Assembly: GCF_034259325.1 (NCBI RefSeq)
Contig: NZ_JAXIVS010000013.1
Span: forward strand, 1-64,000
Length of the DNA stretch: 64,000 nt
Source of the DNA: Hyalangium ruber
Lineage (GTDB): Bacteria > Myxococcota > Myxococcia > Myxococcales > Myxococcaceae
Reading direction: 5' to 3'
Shown: positions 33,084-42,310 of the stretch, one piece after another
Layout of the letters: each line of letters begins with the position of its first letter
Numbering within the stretch: position 1 is the first letter of the stretch
Translations under genes and position numbers: made by a program
The notes under the pieces: model-generated
Database searches by the model: none
The model's input: only the letters and a program-made list of their open reading frames with translations
What the model was told of the DNA's origin: nothing

Positions 33084-34586
33084 TCAGTCGGAGGTGCTGG
33101 TGACAGTGCCTCCCGAGACGAGCCACCGCTCCGTGGTGCACCTGCGCGCGAAGTGCGTGTCGTGGGTCACCAAGAGCAGGGCGCCTGGGTACTCGCGCAG
33201 GGCTGCCTCCAGTCGCTCGATGGAGGGGAGGTCCAGGTGGTTGGTGGGCTCGTCCAGCACCAGCGCCCAGGCGTGCTGTCCCAGTCCCTGGGCGATCAGC
33301 AGCTTGCGCACCTCTCCGGGCGAGGGCTGCTCCGAGGCCAGCAGGCGCTCGGGGTCGACTCCCAGCGCCGCCACCAGTGACAGCACCCGGCCCTTCTGCT
33401 CGGGAGGCAACTCCTGCACCGCCTCCAGGGCCGCCGTGGCCTCTTCGGTGCTCAGGTCCTGGGGCAGGTAGAGCACCCGGTCCAGGGGGATCCGGGAGTG
33501 CTCCAGGAGCGCTCGGAGCAGCGTCGTCTTCCCGGCGCCATTGGGGCCTTCGATGCGGATGCGGCTCTCTCGGCCGACGGCGAGCGTCACCGGCCCGAGC
33601 AGTTCCACGTCCCCGGCACGCAGGGAGTGGTTCTCGAGGGTGAAGAGCCACGGGTTGGGAGAGCGCACGTAGTCCACGAAGACCGAGCGCCCCACCGTCT
33701 TGTCCGCCTGGAACTCGCCGATGGCCTCGGCGGCCCGCTCCGTCTCGCGTCGGAGCACGCCGACCTGTCGGCCGATGCGAGCCTCTGCCCAGCCAGCGAC
33801 GACCTTGGCGCCCATGGAGCGCGCGTCATTGTCGTACTTGTCCTTGATGCGCCGGCCCGCATTGCGCGCGAGGGAGGCGGACTGTTGCTCACGACGGGCT
33901 TGATCGAGCTGTCGCGCCACGCGCCGATGGACCTCCTGGGCCTGTTGTCGGGCGGCGATCTGTCCCTCGCGTTCGGCCTCCCAGTACTGCTGGGCGTCGG
34001 AGTAGGCGCCGGGCCACAGTCGTGCCTCGCCCGCGTGGACACGCAGGGTGGAGGTGGTCAGCTCCTCGAGCACCGTCCGATCGTGGGAGACGACGACCCC
34101 GACGCCACGGAAGCGGCGCAGCGCGGAGAGGAGCCACGTACGTGCCTCGGCGTCGAGGTGGTTGGTGGGCTCATCGAGCAGCAGCACGTCTGGCTCCGCC
34201 GCCAGTGCCGCGCCAATCTGCCAGCGCTTGCGCTCCCCGGGGGACAGGGTGGGCCAGCGCTCCAGCGCGCCGGGCTCCAGGCCTAATTGTCCGAGGACCC
34301 GCCGCGCCACCGAGTCCCAGGACTCGGCGAAGGCGGAGATCTCCGGCGTGAGGGCCTCGACGCTCTGGGGACAGAGGCGGATGAGGGGGGAGGGGGGCTC
34401 GTACTGGAGATGGCCCTCGGTGGGTTCCAGCTCTCCGGCGATCAGCCGCAGGAGGGTGGACTTGCCAGCGCCGTTGGCACCAACGAGGCCCGTCCAGCCA
34501 GGCGGGAGGTGGAACTCAACGTCGCTGAGGAGGGGAACAGCATCCAAAAAGGCGAAGGACACGCCATGCGCGCGAAGGGACGACAT
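33084..34586 (-). CDS. ABC-F family ATPase
   Basis: The 500-residue protein has two ABC ATPase modules and no membrane segments, the layout of ABC-F proteins that act on ribosomes (translation factors or antibiotic-resistance proteins). Visible motifs are Walker A GANGAGKST and GPNGAGKTT, ABC signatures LSPGERKR and a weak SPGEVRKL, Walker B LLLDEPTNHLD and LVLDEPTNHLD, and a charged linker helix (EVHRRVARQLDQARREQQ). It lacks the longer arm and C-terminal extensions of EttA or Uup. It converges with the T6SS cluster, leaving only four bases between the genes. Confidence 0.85.
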   Translation of the reverse strand: MSSLRAHGVSFAFLDAVPLLSDVEFHLPPGWTGLVGANGAGKSTLLRLIAGELEPTEGHLQYEPPSPLIRLCPQSVEALTPEISAFAESWDSVARRVLGQLGLEPGALERWPTLSPGERKRWQIGAALAAEPDVLLLDEPTNHLDAEARTWLLSALRRFRGVGVVVSHDRTVLEELTTSTLRVHAGEARLWPGAYSDAQQYWEAEREGQIAARQQAQEVHRRVARQLDQARREQQSASLARNAGRRIKDKYDNDARSMGAKVVAGWAEARIGRQVGVLRRETERAAEAIGEFQADKTVGRSVFVDYVRSPNPWLFTLENHSLRAGDVELLGPVTLAVGRESRIRIEGPNGAGKTTLLRALLEHSRIPLDRVLYLPQDLSTEEATAALEAVQELPPEQKGRVLSLVAALGVDPERLLASEQPSPGEVRKLLIAQGLGQHAWALVLDEPTNHLDLPSIERLEAALREYPGALLLVTHDTHFARRCTTERWLVSGGTVTSTSD

Positions 34587-34754
34587 AAAGGAACTCCTGA
34601 ATCCGGTCGAGCAGGGCTCGACGTGTGGGAAGGCACTAGGCCGCGGATTTCAGGCGTTCAGCTTCAATGGCGTTTCCGACCTCGCGTGAGGGTGCAGGTG
34701 GCAAAGGTATAGGCGCGTCCCGATTTTCGCGCAACCCCCGCGTGGTCTTTGGAG

Positions 34755-35933
34755 TCAGGGCGCCGGTTCTGGGGCCTCATCGTCAAGGCCGCGCGCCTCG
34801 ATGAGCCGACGCTCGCGCTCCAACTCACGCTGCAGCTCTTCCTCGGTCGGCAGGTAGGTCAGGTAGCGGGCGGCGAAGAGCTGGCGACTCTCGTGGAGGA
34901 CCGAGTACCTGGCGACCGCTTCGTTCTTCTTGGAGCACAGGATCAGACCGATGGTTGGGTTGTCGCCGGGCAGCTTCTCATGCGCCTCGAACATGCGGAC
35001 GTAGCTGTCCATCTGACCGATGTCCTGGTGGGTCAGCTTGCCGACCTTCAGATCGATGAGGACGAAGCATTTCAGCAGGTAGTTGTAGAAGACGAGGTCC
35101 ACATAGAAGTCTTCGTCTTCGAGGCGCATCCGCTTCTGGCGAGCGACGAAGGAGAAGCCCTTGCCGAGCTCCAAGAGAAAGCTCTGCAGGTTGGCGATGA
35201 TGGTGGCCTCGAGCTTCGATTCATGCAGCGCGGGCGCGTCCGGCAGGTCGAGGAACTCCAAGACGTACGGGTCCTTCAGCGCATCCATCGGATGTAGGCC
35301 GCCCTGGGGCTGACGCTCTTGTTTGAGCATCTTCTTCTTGTCTCGGCTCATCAGCAGTCGCTCGTAGTGGAGCGTCTCGATCTGGCGCTCCAGCTGGGCT
35401 TTGCTCCAGCCACAGGCCACTGCCTCTTGCTCGTAGAAGCCCCGTGCCTCGGGCTTCTCGACCCGCATCAGTGCCCGATAGTGAGACCAACTCAACGCAG
35501 CGTGGAAGCCATCCGTCGTGGCCTCCAATTGGCTACCCGGCGGGTAGCTTTTTTCGGTCCCCGGCGATTCGCTCCCCGACGGGTAGCCAATCAGTGGTCG
35601 GCGAGCCGAGTAGGCGAGGTAGAACTGCCGGAAGTTCTTCAGGTTCGGCAGAGAAAAGCCCTTGCCGTAGCGCTCCGTGAGCTGTCGGGAGAGCCCTTCG
35701 AGCACGCGTGCTCCGTACTCCGCGCGTCGATCTCCGCCCTGCAGCGCCTCGACGATCTCTTTGCCAATGAGCCAATACGCCGTCACGGTCTGCGTATTGA
35801 CCGCGCGAACCACCTGGCCTCGTGCTTCCTCCAGGATGGAGACGATTCGGTCGAAGAGCCCTTTGGGCCCCGCCAGCTTTCTGGGCAGCCGCTTCTTCGA
35901 TGAGCCGCGTGGGCGTTTGCTCGGCGGCGTCAC
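34755..35933 (-). CDS. DUF1016/YhcG-like PD-(D/E)XK nuclease
   Basis: The 392-residue protein has the DUF1016 N-terminal helical domain (VVRAVNTQTVTAYWLIGKEI, LSRQLTERYGKGFSLPNLKN, LSWSHYRALMRV) and a C-terminal restriction-like nuclease domain. The nuclease core is EDFYVDLVFYN...CFVLIDLKVG, matching D...(D/E)xK, followed by HQDIGQMDSYV. YhcG-like proteins are found alone or beside type I restriction genes and their role is unsettled. The GTG at 35933 has GGGGAG seven bases upstream; the open frame to 36017 lacks a site. It stands alone here. Confidence 0.85.
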   Translation of the reverse strand: MTPPSKRPRGSSKKRLPRKLAGPKGLFDRIVSILEEARGQVVRAVNTQTVTAYWLIGKEIVEALQGGDRRAEYGARVLEGLSRQLTERYGKGFSLPNLKNFRQFYLAYSARRPLIGYPSGSESPGTEKSYPPGSQLEATTDGFHAALSWSHYRALMRVEKPEARGFYEQEAVACGWSKAQLERQIETLHYERLLMSRDKKKMLKQERQPQGGLHPMDALKDPYVLEFLDLPDAPALHESKLEATIIANLQSFLLELGKGFSFVARQKRMRLEDEDFYVDLVFYNYLLKCFVLIDLKVGKLTHQDIGQMDSYVRMFEAHEKLPGDNPTIGLILCSKKNEAVARYSVLHESRQLFAARYLTYLPTEEELQRELERERRLIEARGLDDEAPEPAP

Positions 35934-36047
35934 CGCACGGGCTCCCCATGTTTCCCGAGCATCCGATTCATGGAATGGATGGGCAGGATGCCGGAACCCA
36001 ATGCGGCCAACAAGCACCAGCGCGGGGCGAACAGAGGCAGGGTGCGC

Positions 36048-36143
36048 CTACCGGGCGGGAGCCGGCTCGATCTGGCGGGCCAGCCGCCACGCGCCCACCG
36101 AGGCGAAGAGGGCGGCGAGCATTCTCAGGAGCAGCGACAGCAC
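36048..36143 (-). CDS. Possible 31-residue hydrophobic peptide
   Basis: A short open frame (GTG start at 36143) encodes MLSLLLRMLAALFASVGAWR followed by a basic, Pro-containing tail. It could form one membrane helix. There is no strong ribosome binding site and no known family, so coding status is doubtful. It lies in the 280-base gap between the SPFH gene and the DUF1016 gene, on the same strand as both; the gap holds nothing else apart from the hairpin at 36171. Confidence 0.25.
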   Translation of the reverse strand: MLSLLLRMLAALFASVGAWRLARQIEPAPAR

Positions 36144-36170
36144 GATGAGGTGTTCGGTCGCTCAGACACC

Positions 36171-36197
36171 GGCCGCCGGGTGGGGTTCCCGGCGGCC
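36171..36197 (-). terminator. Hairpin downstream of the SPFH gene
   Basis: GGCCGCCGGG pairs perfectly with CCCGGCGGCC over ten bases around TGGGGTT. It lies 20 bases beyond the SPFH stop. The T-rich side is on the plus strand (TTCATTTC), so as a terminator for the minus-strand genes it is imperfect. Confidence 0.5.
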
Positions 36198-36216
36198 TTC
36201 ATTTCTCCGGGTCTCG

Positions 36217-37302
36217 CTACTCGTCCTGCTGCGGCAGCGCCGGAGGGCCGCGACGCACCGGCACCGGCTGCGGCTGTGCCACGTTGCGCGCCAGCGCCTG
36301 TGCGCTCAGGGCCGCGGCGGACGGCGCCAGCCGGCTGCCGGCCGTGGGCGTCGCGTCGCCTTCTTTGTTGAACAGCTCCTTCAGCATGCCCAGGCTGCCC
36401 AGCGCCGCGCTGGCCTCGTACGGCACGAACACCTTGTTGCCGCCCTTGCCCAGCTCCTGCAGCGTCTCCAGGTAGCGCAGCGCCAGCACCTCCGGCGTCG
36501 CTCCGCCCGCGTGTACCGCCTCGAACACCAGCCGCGTGGCCTCCGCCTTCGCCTCCGCCTCCAGCACCACCGCGCGCTTGTGGCCCTCGGCCCGAGCTAC
36601 CTCCGCGTCGCGCTCGGCCTCGGCGCGCAGAATGCGCGAGATCTTCTCGCCCTCCGCCTGGAGGATCGCCGCCGCCTTGTCGCCCTCCGCCTTCGTCACC
36701 TCCGCGCGCCGCTCACGCTCGGCCGTCATCTGCTTGGCCATCGCCTCCTTGATGGCTCCCGGCGGCTCGATCTCGCGCAGTTCCACGCGCGTCACCTTCA
36801 CGCCCCACTTCTCCGTGGCCTCGTCCAGCACCATGCGCAGCTTGGTGTTCACCGTCTCGCGGCTGGTGAGCGTCTGATCCAGCGTCAGCCCGCCCATGAT
36901 GTTGCGCAGGTTCGTCATCGTCAGCTGCTCGATGGCCAGCGCCAGGTTCTCCACCGCGTAGAGCGCCTTGGCCGGATCGATCACCTGGTAGTAGATGACC
37001 GAGCCCACCTCCATGTTCACGTTGTCATGGGTGATGACCTGCACGGTCTCGAAGCCCATGACCTGCTCGCGCAAGTCCACCATGGTGCTGCGCAGGAAGC
37101 GGTTGCCCGTGCGCATCTCGAACGCACGCGGGGTGTCCATGACAGGGATCAAGATGTTGAGGCCGCTGTGTGCCACGTGGTGGAACTTCCCCAGCCGCTC
37201 CACCACCATCACCTTGGCCTGCGGGACGATGCGGATGCCGGTAATGAGCCCGAAGCCCACCACCAGCATCGCGATGATGATCACCACCGTCATGAAGGTC
37301 AT
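36217..37302 (-). CDS. SPFH/stomatin-like membrane protein (QmcA-type)
   Basis: The 361-residue protein has one N-terminal membrane segment (VVIIIAMLVVGFGLITGI) and a prohibitin-homology domain (IVPQAKVMVVERLGKF, TVQVITHDNVNMEVGSVIYY, LRNIMGGLTLDQTLTSRE). A long Ala/Glu coiled coil follows (ERERRAEVTKAEGDKAAAIL). Such proteins form membrane rings and microdomains together with NfeD partners. The ATG at 37302 overlaps the stop of the NfeD gene by one base, confirming an operon. An in-frame GTG lies just before it. Confidence 0.92.
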   Translation of the reverse strand: MTFMTVVIIIAMLVVGFGLITGIRIVPQAKVMVVERLGKFHHVAHSGLNILIPVMDTPRAFEMRTGNRFLRSTMVDLREQVMGFETVQVITHDNVNMEVGSVIYYQVIDPAKALYAVENLALAIEQLTMTNLRNIMGGLTLDQTLTSRETVNTKLRMVLDEATEKWGVKVTRVELREIEPPGAIKEAMAKQMTAERERRAEVTKAEGDKAAAILQAEGEKISRILRAEAERDAEVARAEGHKRAVVLEAEAKAEATRLVFEAVHAGGATPEVLALRYLETLQELGKGGNKVFVPYEASAALGSLGMLKELFNKEGDATPTAGSRLAPSAAALSAQALARNVAQPQPVPVRRGPPALPQQDE

Positions 37303-37784
37303 CACGCTCTCTCTTTCTTCTGCATAGGAACTTCGAGCGACGCGGAGGGGCGTCGCACCCAAAGCTTCAAGCCATCCACCTGCTCGACGGTCACGCGTTC
37401 GCCCTCGGCCACCGGGCCCGACAGGGAACGCGCCATCCACAGCTCGCCGTTGATACGCACGGTACCGCCATGCGGTTCCGCCAGGGACTCGGTCACCACG
37501 GCCTCCTGGCCGACCATGGCCTCCACCCCTGTCTTCATGGGGCTGGCCGAGCGCATGAACGCTCGCTTGAAGATCGTCCGAGAAGCGGCGAACAGGGCGG
37601 CGGAGACCAGGGTAAACAGCAAGAGCTGCCCGTCGATCCCCACGCCCACCGCCGCCGCGAGCGCGGAGGCCAGCGCACCCACCGCGAACCACAGCGTGAC
37701 GAACCCCGAGAGCTTGATCTCCAAGGCGCCGAGGACGAGTGCCGCGACGATCCACAGCTGCCAGGCGGTAGGAGTCAGGTCCAT
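37302..37784 (-). CDS. NfeD-like membrane protein
   Basis: The 160-residue protein has membrane segments in its first half (WQLWIVAALVLGALEIKLSG, LWFAVGALASALAAAVGVG, LLLFTLVSAALFAA) and a C-terminal OB-fold domain (MVGQEAVVTESLAEPHGGTV, GELWMARSL). This is the short NfeD1b type, which normally pairs with an SPFH protein, as it does here. The start at ATG 37784 is the first in frame. Confidence 0.88.
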   Translation of the reverse strand: MDLTPTAWQLWIVAALVLGALEIKLSGFVTLWFAVGALASALAAAVGVGIDGQLLLFTLVSAALFAASRTIFKRAFMRSASPMKTGVEAMVGQEAVVTESLAEPHGGTVRINGELWMARSLSGPVAEGERVTVEQVDGLKLWVRRPSASLEVPMQKKERA

Positions 37785-37916
37785 GGCCTACCTGTTTGGC
37801 AGCGGGCTCGGCATCCTGTCAAACAGCACCGGGTTGCATCCAAGGCCCTGAATCTCCAAGGGATCCGATACTTCCGATCATTCTCGCTTTCGTCTGAACA
37901 CCCGTCCAGTATCTTC

Positions 37917-40900
37917 ATGTCCGTGTACGCCGAGCTGGTCTGCCGCTCCAACTTCTCGTTCCTTCGGGGCGCCTCGCACCCCGAGGAGCTGATCGCCACG
38001 GCCGCGCGGCTCGGACTGCCCGCGCTGGCCCTGACGGATGGGGATGGGCTGTACGGGCTGGTGAAGGCGCACCTGGCCGCCAAGGAGCACCGGCTCAAGC
38101 TGCTGATCGCCACCGAGCTGAAGCTGACCGATGGCCCGCCGGTGATCGTCTACGCCATGGACGCGGGTGGCTACGCGAACGTGTGCCGGCTGGTGTCGGC
38201 CAGCCGCATGTCGCACCCCAAGGGAGAGTCGGGGTTGCCCTGGCGCGAGGTGGCCGAGCGCTCCGAGGGGTTGATCGCGCTGCTGCCGAACCCCGCTCCC
38301 GCCGAGCAGGTGGCGCCCCTGGCCGAGGCCTTCCCCGGGCGCTTCTACGTGGGCCTGTGCCGCAGCCTGTCCGCCGGAGACGCGGCGCGGGAGGCGCGGG
38401 CCGATGCCCTGGCCCGCTCGCTCGGGGTACCTCTGTGCGCGCACAACGACGTGCATACCCATCACCGGCGCCGCCAGCCGCTCCAGGACGTGCTGACGGC
38501 CATCCGCCACAAGACGACGGTGGACAAGTCGGGCGTCCGGTTGCAGCCCAACGCCGAGCGCACCCTGAAGTCCCCAGCGGAGATGGCGCGGCTGTTCAAG
38601 GACCGGCCCGAGGTGCTGGAGCGCACGCTGGAGATCGCCGGCCGCTGCAACGCCACGCTGGACGATCTGCGCTACCACTTCTCCGAGGAGGACCTGCCGC
38701 CAGGGCGCACGGCCATGGATCACCTGCGGGTGCTCACCGAGGAAGGGTTGGCGGTGCGCTACCCGACCGGAGTTCCGCCCGCGGTGCGCAAGCAGATCGA
38801 TCACGAGATGCACCTCATCGAGGCGCTGGACTTCCCCGGCTACTTCCTGGCGCTGTGGGACATCGTCCACTTCGCGCGCTCGCGGGGCATCCTCTGTCAG
38901 GGGCGCGGCAGCGCGGCGAACTCGGCGGTCTGCTACGCGCTGCAGATCACCGCCATCGACCCGGTGCGCATGGGGCTGCTCTTCGAGCGCTTCCTGAGCA
39001 TGGAGCGCCGCGAGCCGCCCGACATCGACGTGGACTTCGAGCACGAGCGGCGCGAGGAGGTGCTTCAGTACGTCTACGAGAAGCACGGCCGGCACCGGGC
39101 CGGCATGGTCTGCGAGTTCATCTGCTACCGGGGTCGCCTCGCCCTGCGCGAGGTGGGCAAGGCGCTCGGGCTCTCACTGGACCAGGTGGACCGGCTCTCC
39201 AAGGTAGCGGCCGCGTACGGCTTCGACGTCACCCCGGAGGTGCTGGCCGAGGCGGGGCTGTCCGCCTTCGACAGCCGCGTGCGGCAGACGCTCACGCTGG
39301 CGCAGGAGATCGAAGGCTTCCCGCGCCACGTCTCCATCCACGTGGGGGGCTTCGTCATCACCCGCGAGCCGCTGGTGGACATCATCCCGGTGGAGAACGC
39401 GGCTATGAAGGGCCGCACCGTCATCCAGTGGGAGAAGGACGACACCAACGCGCTGGGCGTGCTCAAGGTGGACCTGCTGGCCCTGGGCATGCTCACGGCG
39501 GTGGCCAAGTGTCTGGCGCTCATCCGCCAGCACTTCGGGCGCGAGCTGTCGCTGGCGACGATTCCTCCGGAGGACCCCAAGGTCTACGACATGCTGTGCG
39601 AGGCGGACACGGTGGGCGTGTTCCAGATCGAGAGCCGCGCGCAGATGAGCATGCTGCCGCGCCTCAAGCCTCGCACCTTCTATGACCTGGTGATCGAGAT
39701 CGCCCTCATCCGCCCGGGGCCCATCGTCGGCAACATGGTGCATCCGTACCTGCGCCGGCGCGATGGCAAGGAGATCCCTCAGTACCCCACGCCCGATGTG
39801 CGAGCGATCCTCGAGAAGACGCTGGGGGTGCCGCTCTTCCAGGAGCAGGCGATGAAGCTGGCCATGGTGGCGGCGGGCTTCACCGCGGGCGAGGCGGACG
39901 GGCTGCGCCGGGCCCTGGGGCACAAGCGGGCCGAGCAGCTCCTGGAGCCCTACCGCATGCGCTTCGTGGAGGGCGGTACGAAGCGGGGCTACACGCGCGA
40001 GTACATGGAGGAGCTCTTCGAGCAGTTCCGCGGCTTCGCGCACTACGGGTTCCCCGAGTCGCACTCGGCCTCGTTCGCGCTCATCGCCTACGCCTCCTCG
40101 TGGCTCAAGTTCCACTACCCGCAGGCCTTCACCGCGGCGCTGCTCAACTCGCAGCCCATGGGCTTCTACGCGCCTCACACGCTGGTGGCGGATGCCAAGC
40201 GCCACGGGGTGGTGGTGCGGCCGGTGGACGTATGTCGCTCGGACTGGGACTGCACGCTGGAGGAGGGTGGGGTGCTGCGGCTGGGGCTGCGCATGGTGCG
40301 CGGCCTGAACGAGGCGGCGGGGCGGCGCGTGGCCTCGGCGCGACGCGAGGGCTACGCGAGCGTGGGCGAGCTGGCGCGGCGGGCCCGAATCCCCCGCCAC
40401 GAGCTGACGCGGCTGGCGCTGGCCGGGGCGCTCGCCTCGCTGAGCGGCGCGCGGCGCCAGGCCCTGTGGGAGATCCAGGCCCTGGGGCCGCTGGACTCCG
40501 ATGACTTGTTCTTCGGTATGCCCATGGATGGCACGCAGGTGGAGTTGCCCCCCATGAGCGTGGCCGAGCGAGTGTCGGCCGACTACGAGACGGTGGGCGT
40601 GTCGCTGGAGAAGCACCCGCTGGAGCTCTTGCGCCCGGCGCTGCGAAAGATGGGCGCGGTGACCGCCGAGGGGCTCAAGAAGGTGTCCTCCGGGCGGCGC
40701 GTGGCCGTGGGCGGCATGTTGATCACCCGCCAGCGGCCTCCCACCGCCAAGGGCATGTGCTTCATCTCCCTCGAGGACGAGACGGGCATCGCCAACCTCG
40801 TGGTGCCGCCGGATGTGTATGAACGTTGTCGACGTGACATTCACGCCGCCCTCTTCATCGTGGGAGAGGGCGTGCTGGAGCGCTCGGGCAACGTGCTCAA

Positions 40901-40946
40901 CGTGAAGACCCAGCGCGTGGTGGCGCTCGAAGGACTGTTGGGCTGA
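37917..40946 (+). CDS. dnaE2: Error-prone DNA polymerase DnaE2 (ImuC)
   Basis: DnaE2 is the alpha-subunit-like polymerase for damage-induced mutagenesis. The 1009-residue protein has the N-terminal PHP domain (YAELVCRSNFSFLRGASHPE, ALALTDGDGLYG), the palm with GRGSAANSAVCYAL and PPDIDVDFEHERREEV, the fingers and helix-hairpin region (FPESHSASFALIAYASSWLK) and an OB fold near the end. The start YAELVCRSNFSFL and the length separate it from the replicative DnaE1 (about 1160-1180). The open frame begins at 37470, but homology starts at ATG 37917. No imuA or imuB gene lies next to it. Confidence 0.95.
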   Translation: MSVYAELVCRSNFSFLRGASHPEELIATAARLGLPALALTDGDGLYGLVKAHLAAKEHRLKLLIATELKLTDGPPVIVYAMDAGGYANVCRLVSASRMSHPKGESGLPWREVAERSEGLIALLPNPAPAEQVAPLAEAFPGRFYVGLCRSLSAGDAAREARADALARSLGVPLCAHNDVHTHHRRRQPLQDVLTAIRHKTTVDKSGVRLQPNAERTLKSPAEMARLFKDRPEVLERTLEIAGRCNATLDDLRYHFSEEDLPPGRTAMDHLRVLTEEGLAVRYPTGVPPAVRKQIDHEMHLIEALDFPGYFLALWDIVHFARSRGILCQGRGSAANSAVCYALQITAIDPVRMGLLFERFLSMERREPPDIDVDFEHERREEVLQYVYEKHGRHRAGMVCEFICYRGRLALREVGKALGLSLDQVDRLSKVAAAYGFDVTPEVLAEAGLSAFDSRVRQTLTLAQEIEGFPRHVSIHVGGFVITREPLVDIIPVENAAMKGRTVIQWEKDDTNALGVLKVDLLALGMLTAVAKCLALIRQHFGRELSLATIPPEDPKVYDMLCEADTVGVFQIESRAQMSMLPRLKPRTFYDLVIEIALIRPGPIVGNMVHPYLRRRDGKEIPQYPTPDVRAILEKTLGVPLFQEQAMKLAMVAAGFTAGEADGLRRALGHKRAEQLLEPYRMRFVEGGTKRGYTREYMEELFEQFRGFAHYGFPESHSASFALIAYASSWLKFHYPQAFTAALLNSQPMGFYAPHTLVADAKRHGVVVRPVDVCRSDWDCTLEEGGVLRLGLRMVRGLNEAAGRRVASARREGYASVGELARRARIPRHELTRLALAGALASLSGARRQALWEIQALGPLDSDDLFFGMPMDGTQVELPPMSVAERVSADYETVGVSLEKHPLELLRPALRKMGAVTAEGLKKVSSGRRVAVGGMLITRQRPPTAKGMCFISLEDETGIANLVVPPDVYERCRRDIHAALFIVGEGVLERSGNVLNVKTQRVVALEGLLG

Positions 40947-40953
40947 CGCGCTC

Positions 40954-40993
40954 TCACGCAATGCGTTATCAAAGCTTTCACGCAATGCGTTAT
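40954..40993 (+). promoter_or_regulatory. Two direct copies of a palindromic operator-like site
   Basis: TCACGCAATGCGTTAT occurs twice (40954-40969 and 40978-40993), 24 bases apart. The core ACGCAATGCGT is an inverted repeat with one central base. The pair lies about 100 bases before the SGNH hydrolase start and just after dnaE2. Spacing close to two helical turns would suit cooperative binding of a dimeric regulator. Confidence 0.5.
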
Positions 40994-41093
40994 TGAGAGA
41001 TTGGTGAGAGTAGTATGTTTTTCCTGGAATGGCAGTGAAGTTCACCATTACCCTGCGCGCCTCCCAATCCCCCGGGAGCCTAGGAGGCAGTCC

Positions 41094-42167
41094 ATGTCCC
41101 TTCGTTTCAATCTGCGCGGCGCGTCCGCCGCCTGCGCGCTGGCGGCCACTGTGGTGAGCGGCTCGGCCGCTGCCAGCACCATCAACCAGAACACTTCCTG
41201 GACCATCACCCGCACCGGTGCCACGAGCACCTACCGCGTGGTGGCCTACGGCGACTCGATCTTCGCCGGCTACAACGGCAGCCTCTTCAGCGTGGCGCGT
41301 CGCGCGGCCCCCTACGCCAGCGGCGAGTACCTGGGCAACCAGTGGAACGCCAACATCGAGGTGGTGCGCCGCACCAAGTCGGGCGCCAAGGCGGACGACA
41401 TCTACAACAACAAGATCGTCGCCGAGCGCTCGTACATGCAGGACGCGAAGACGCGCGTCGTGGTGTTCGAGATGTGCGGCAACGACTACCTGCAGGCGCG
41501 CACCGCGTTCAAGGACCAGACGGGCACCTGTAACTACGCCCCCCTGGACACGGCGTTGGCCAACTGCACCACGTATATGGAGCGTGGCATGCAGACCATC
41601 AACCAGTACGCGACCTCGGCCAAGGCCAAGGTCATCATGAACATCTACTACCCCGGCTACAACGCGGACAACGTACAGACCGCGTGTACGGACTCGTCCA
41701 CGGGCACCAAGGTGAACCGCCGCGACAAGTTCCTGCCGTACCTGGCCAAGAGCAACTGGCGCGCCTGCAACCTGGCGGCGACGTACGGCTTCAAGTGCGC
41801 CGACGCGTTCGCCGAGAGCATGGCGAGCGACTACGACTCCAACGGCGACGGGCAGAACGACGTGGACGCCATCCGCTTCCGCGCGGGTGAGTCCGAGGCG
41901 GCCTATGTCGCTCGCATCGTCTCGCTGAAGGCGACCCTGCGCGACTCCAACACCAAGTACGTCAACGCCAGCACCAGCTTCGACTACCTCCAGTCGGACG
42001 ACACCCACCAGACCTACTACAAGTCCACCATCGGCACGGGCTCGGGCTCGGCGGCGCCGGACTTCACCGCCGCGCAGATCGTCGGCGGCAAGAACCCCGA
42101 GTGGAACAAGTGGGGCCACGAGCGCACGGGCTGGTCCATCTCCACGTACAACCCGGCCGCTCCGTAG
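41094..42167 (+). CDS. Secreted SGNH/GDSL-type hydrolase
   Basis: The 357-residue protein has a cleavable signal peptide (ending SGSAAAS). The SGNH blocks are visible: AYGDSIFAGY (catalytic Ser), EMCGNDYL (Asn) and SDDTHQTYY (Asp-x-x-His). A VVRRTKSGAKADDIYNNKI stretch could supply the oxyanion Gly. Enzymes of this fold hydrolyse esters of lipids, carbohydrates or cell-wall components; the substrate cannot be told. AGGAGG lies six bases before the ATG at 41094. It is a single-gene unit with two palindromic sites upstream and a strong terminator downstream. Confidence 0.85.
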   Translation: MSLRFNLRGASAACALAATVVSGSAAASTINQNTSWTITRTGATSTYRVVAYGDSIFAGYNGSLFSVARRAAPYASGEYLGNQWNANIEVVRRTKSGAKADDIYNNKIVAERSYMQDAKTRVVVFEMCGNDYLQARTAFKDQTGTCNYAPLDTALANCTTYMERGMQTINQYATSAKAKVIMNIYYPGYNADNVQTACTDSSTGTKVNRRDKFLPYLAKSNWRACNLAATYGFKCADAFAESMASDYDSNGDGQNDVDAIRFRAGESEAAYVARIVSLKATLRDSNTKYVNASTSFDYLQSDDTHQTYYKSTIGTGSGSAAPDFTAAQIVGGKNPEWNKWGHERTGWSISTYNPAAP

Positions 42168-42193
42168 TTTCGTAGCCCGGGATTGAAGTCATG

Positions 42194-42230
42194 CTCGGCC
42201 GTGCCTTTCAGGGCGCGGCCGAGTTTTTTT
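42194..42230 (+). terminator. Rho-independent terminator after the SGNH hydrolase
   Basis: CTCGGCCG..GCC pairs with GGGC.GCGGCCGAG around TTTCA and is followed by seven T residues, about 27 bases after the stop codon. Confidence 0.85.
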
Positions 42231-42310
42231 GGCGCGGGGAGGAAACTTTTCGGCGCTGGGTTCGATAATGCGGGCGGCCGGTCCGACCCTTTTAGAAGAG
42301 CCAGCGCCCT

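Noticed and set aside
35677-37851. 724-residue plus-strand frame opposite the SPFH/NfeD genes
   Set aside because: Antisense to two well-supported genes, with low-complexity composition and no domain.
37880-37916. LexA-type box upstream of dnaE2
   Set aside because: A GAAC-containing stretch (TCTGAACACCC) is present, but no convincing inverted repeat could be matched to a known myxobacterial LexA site by eye.
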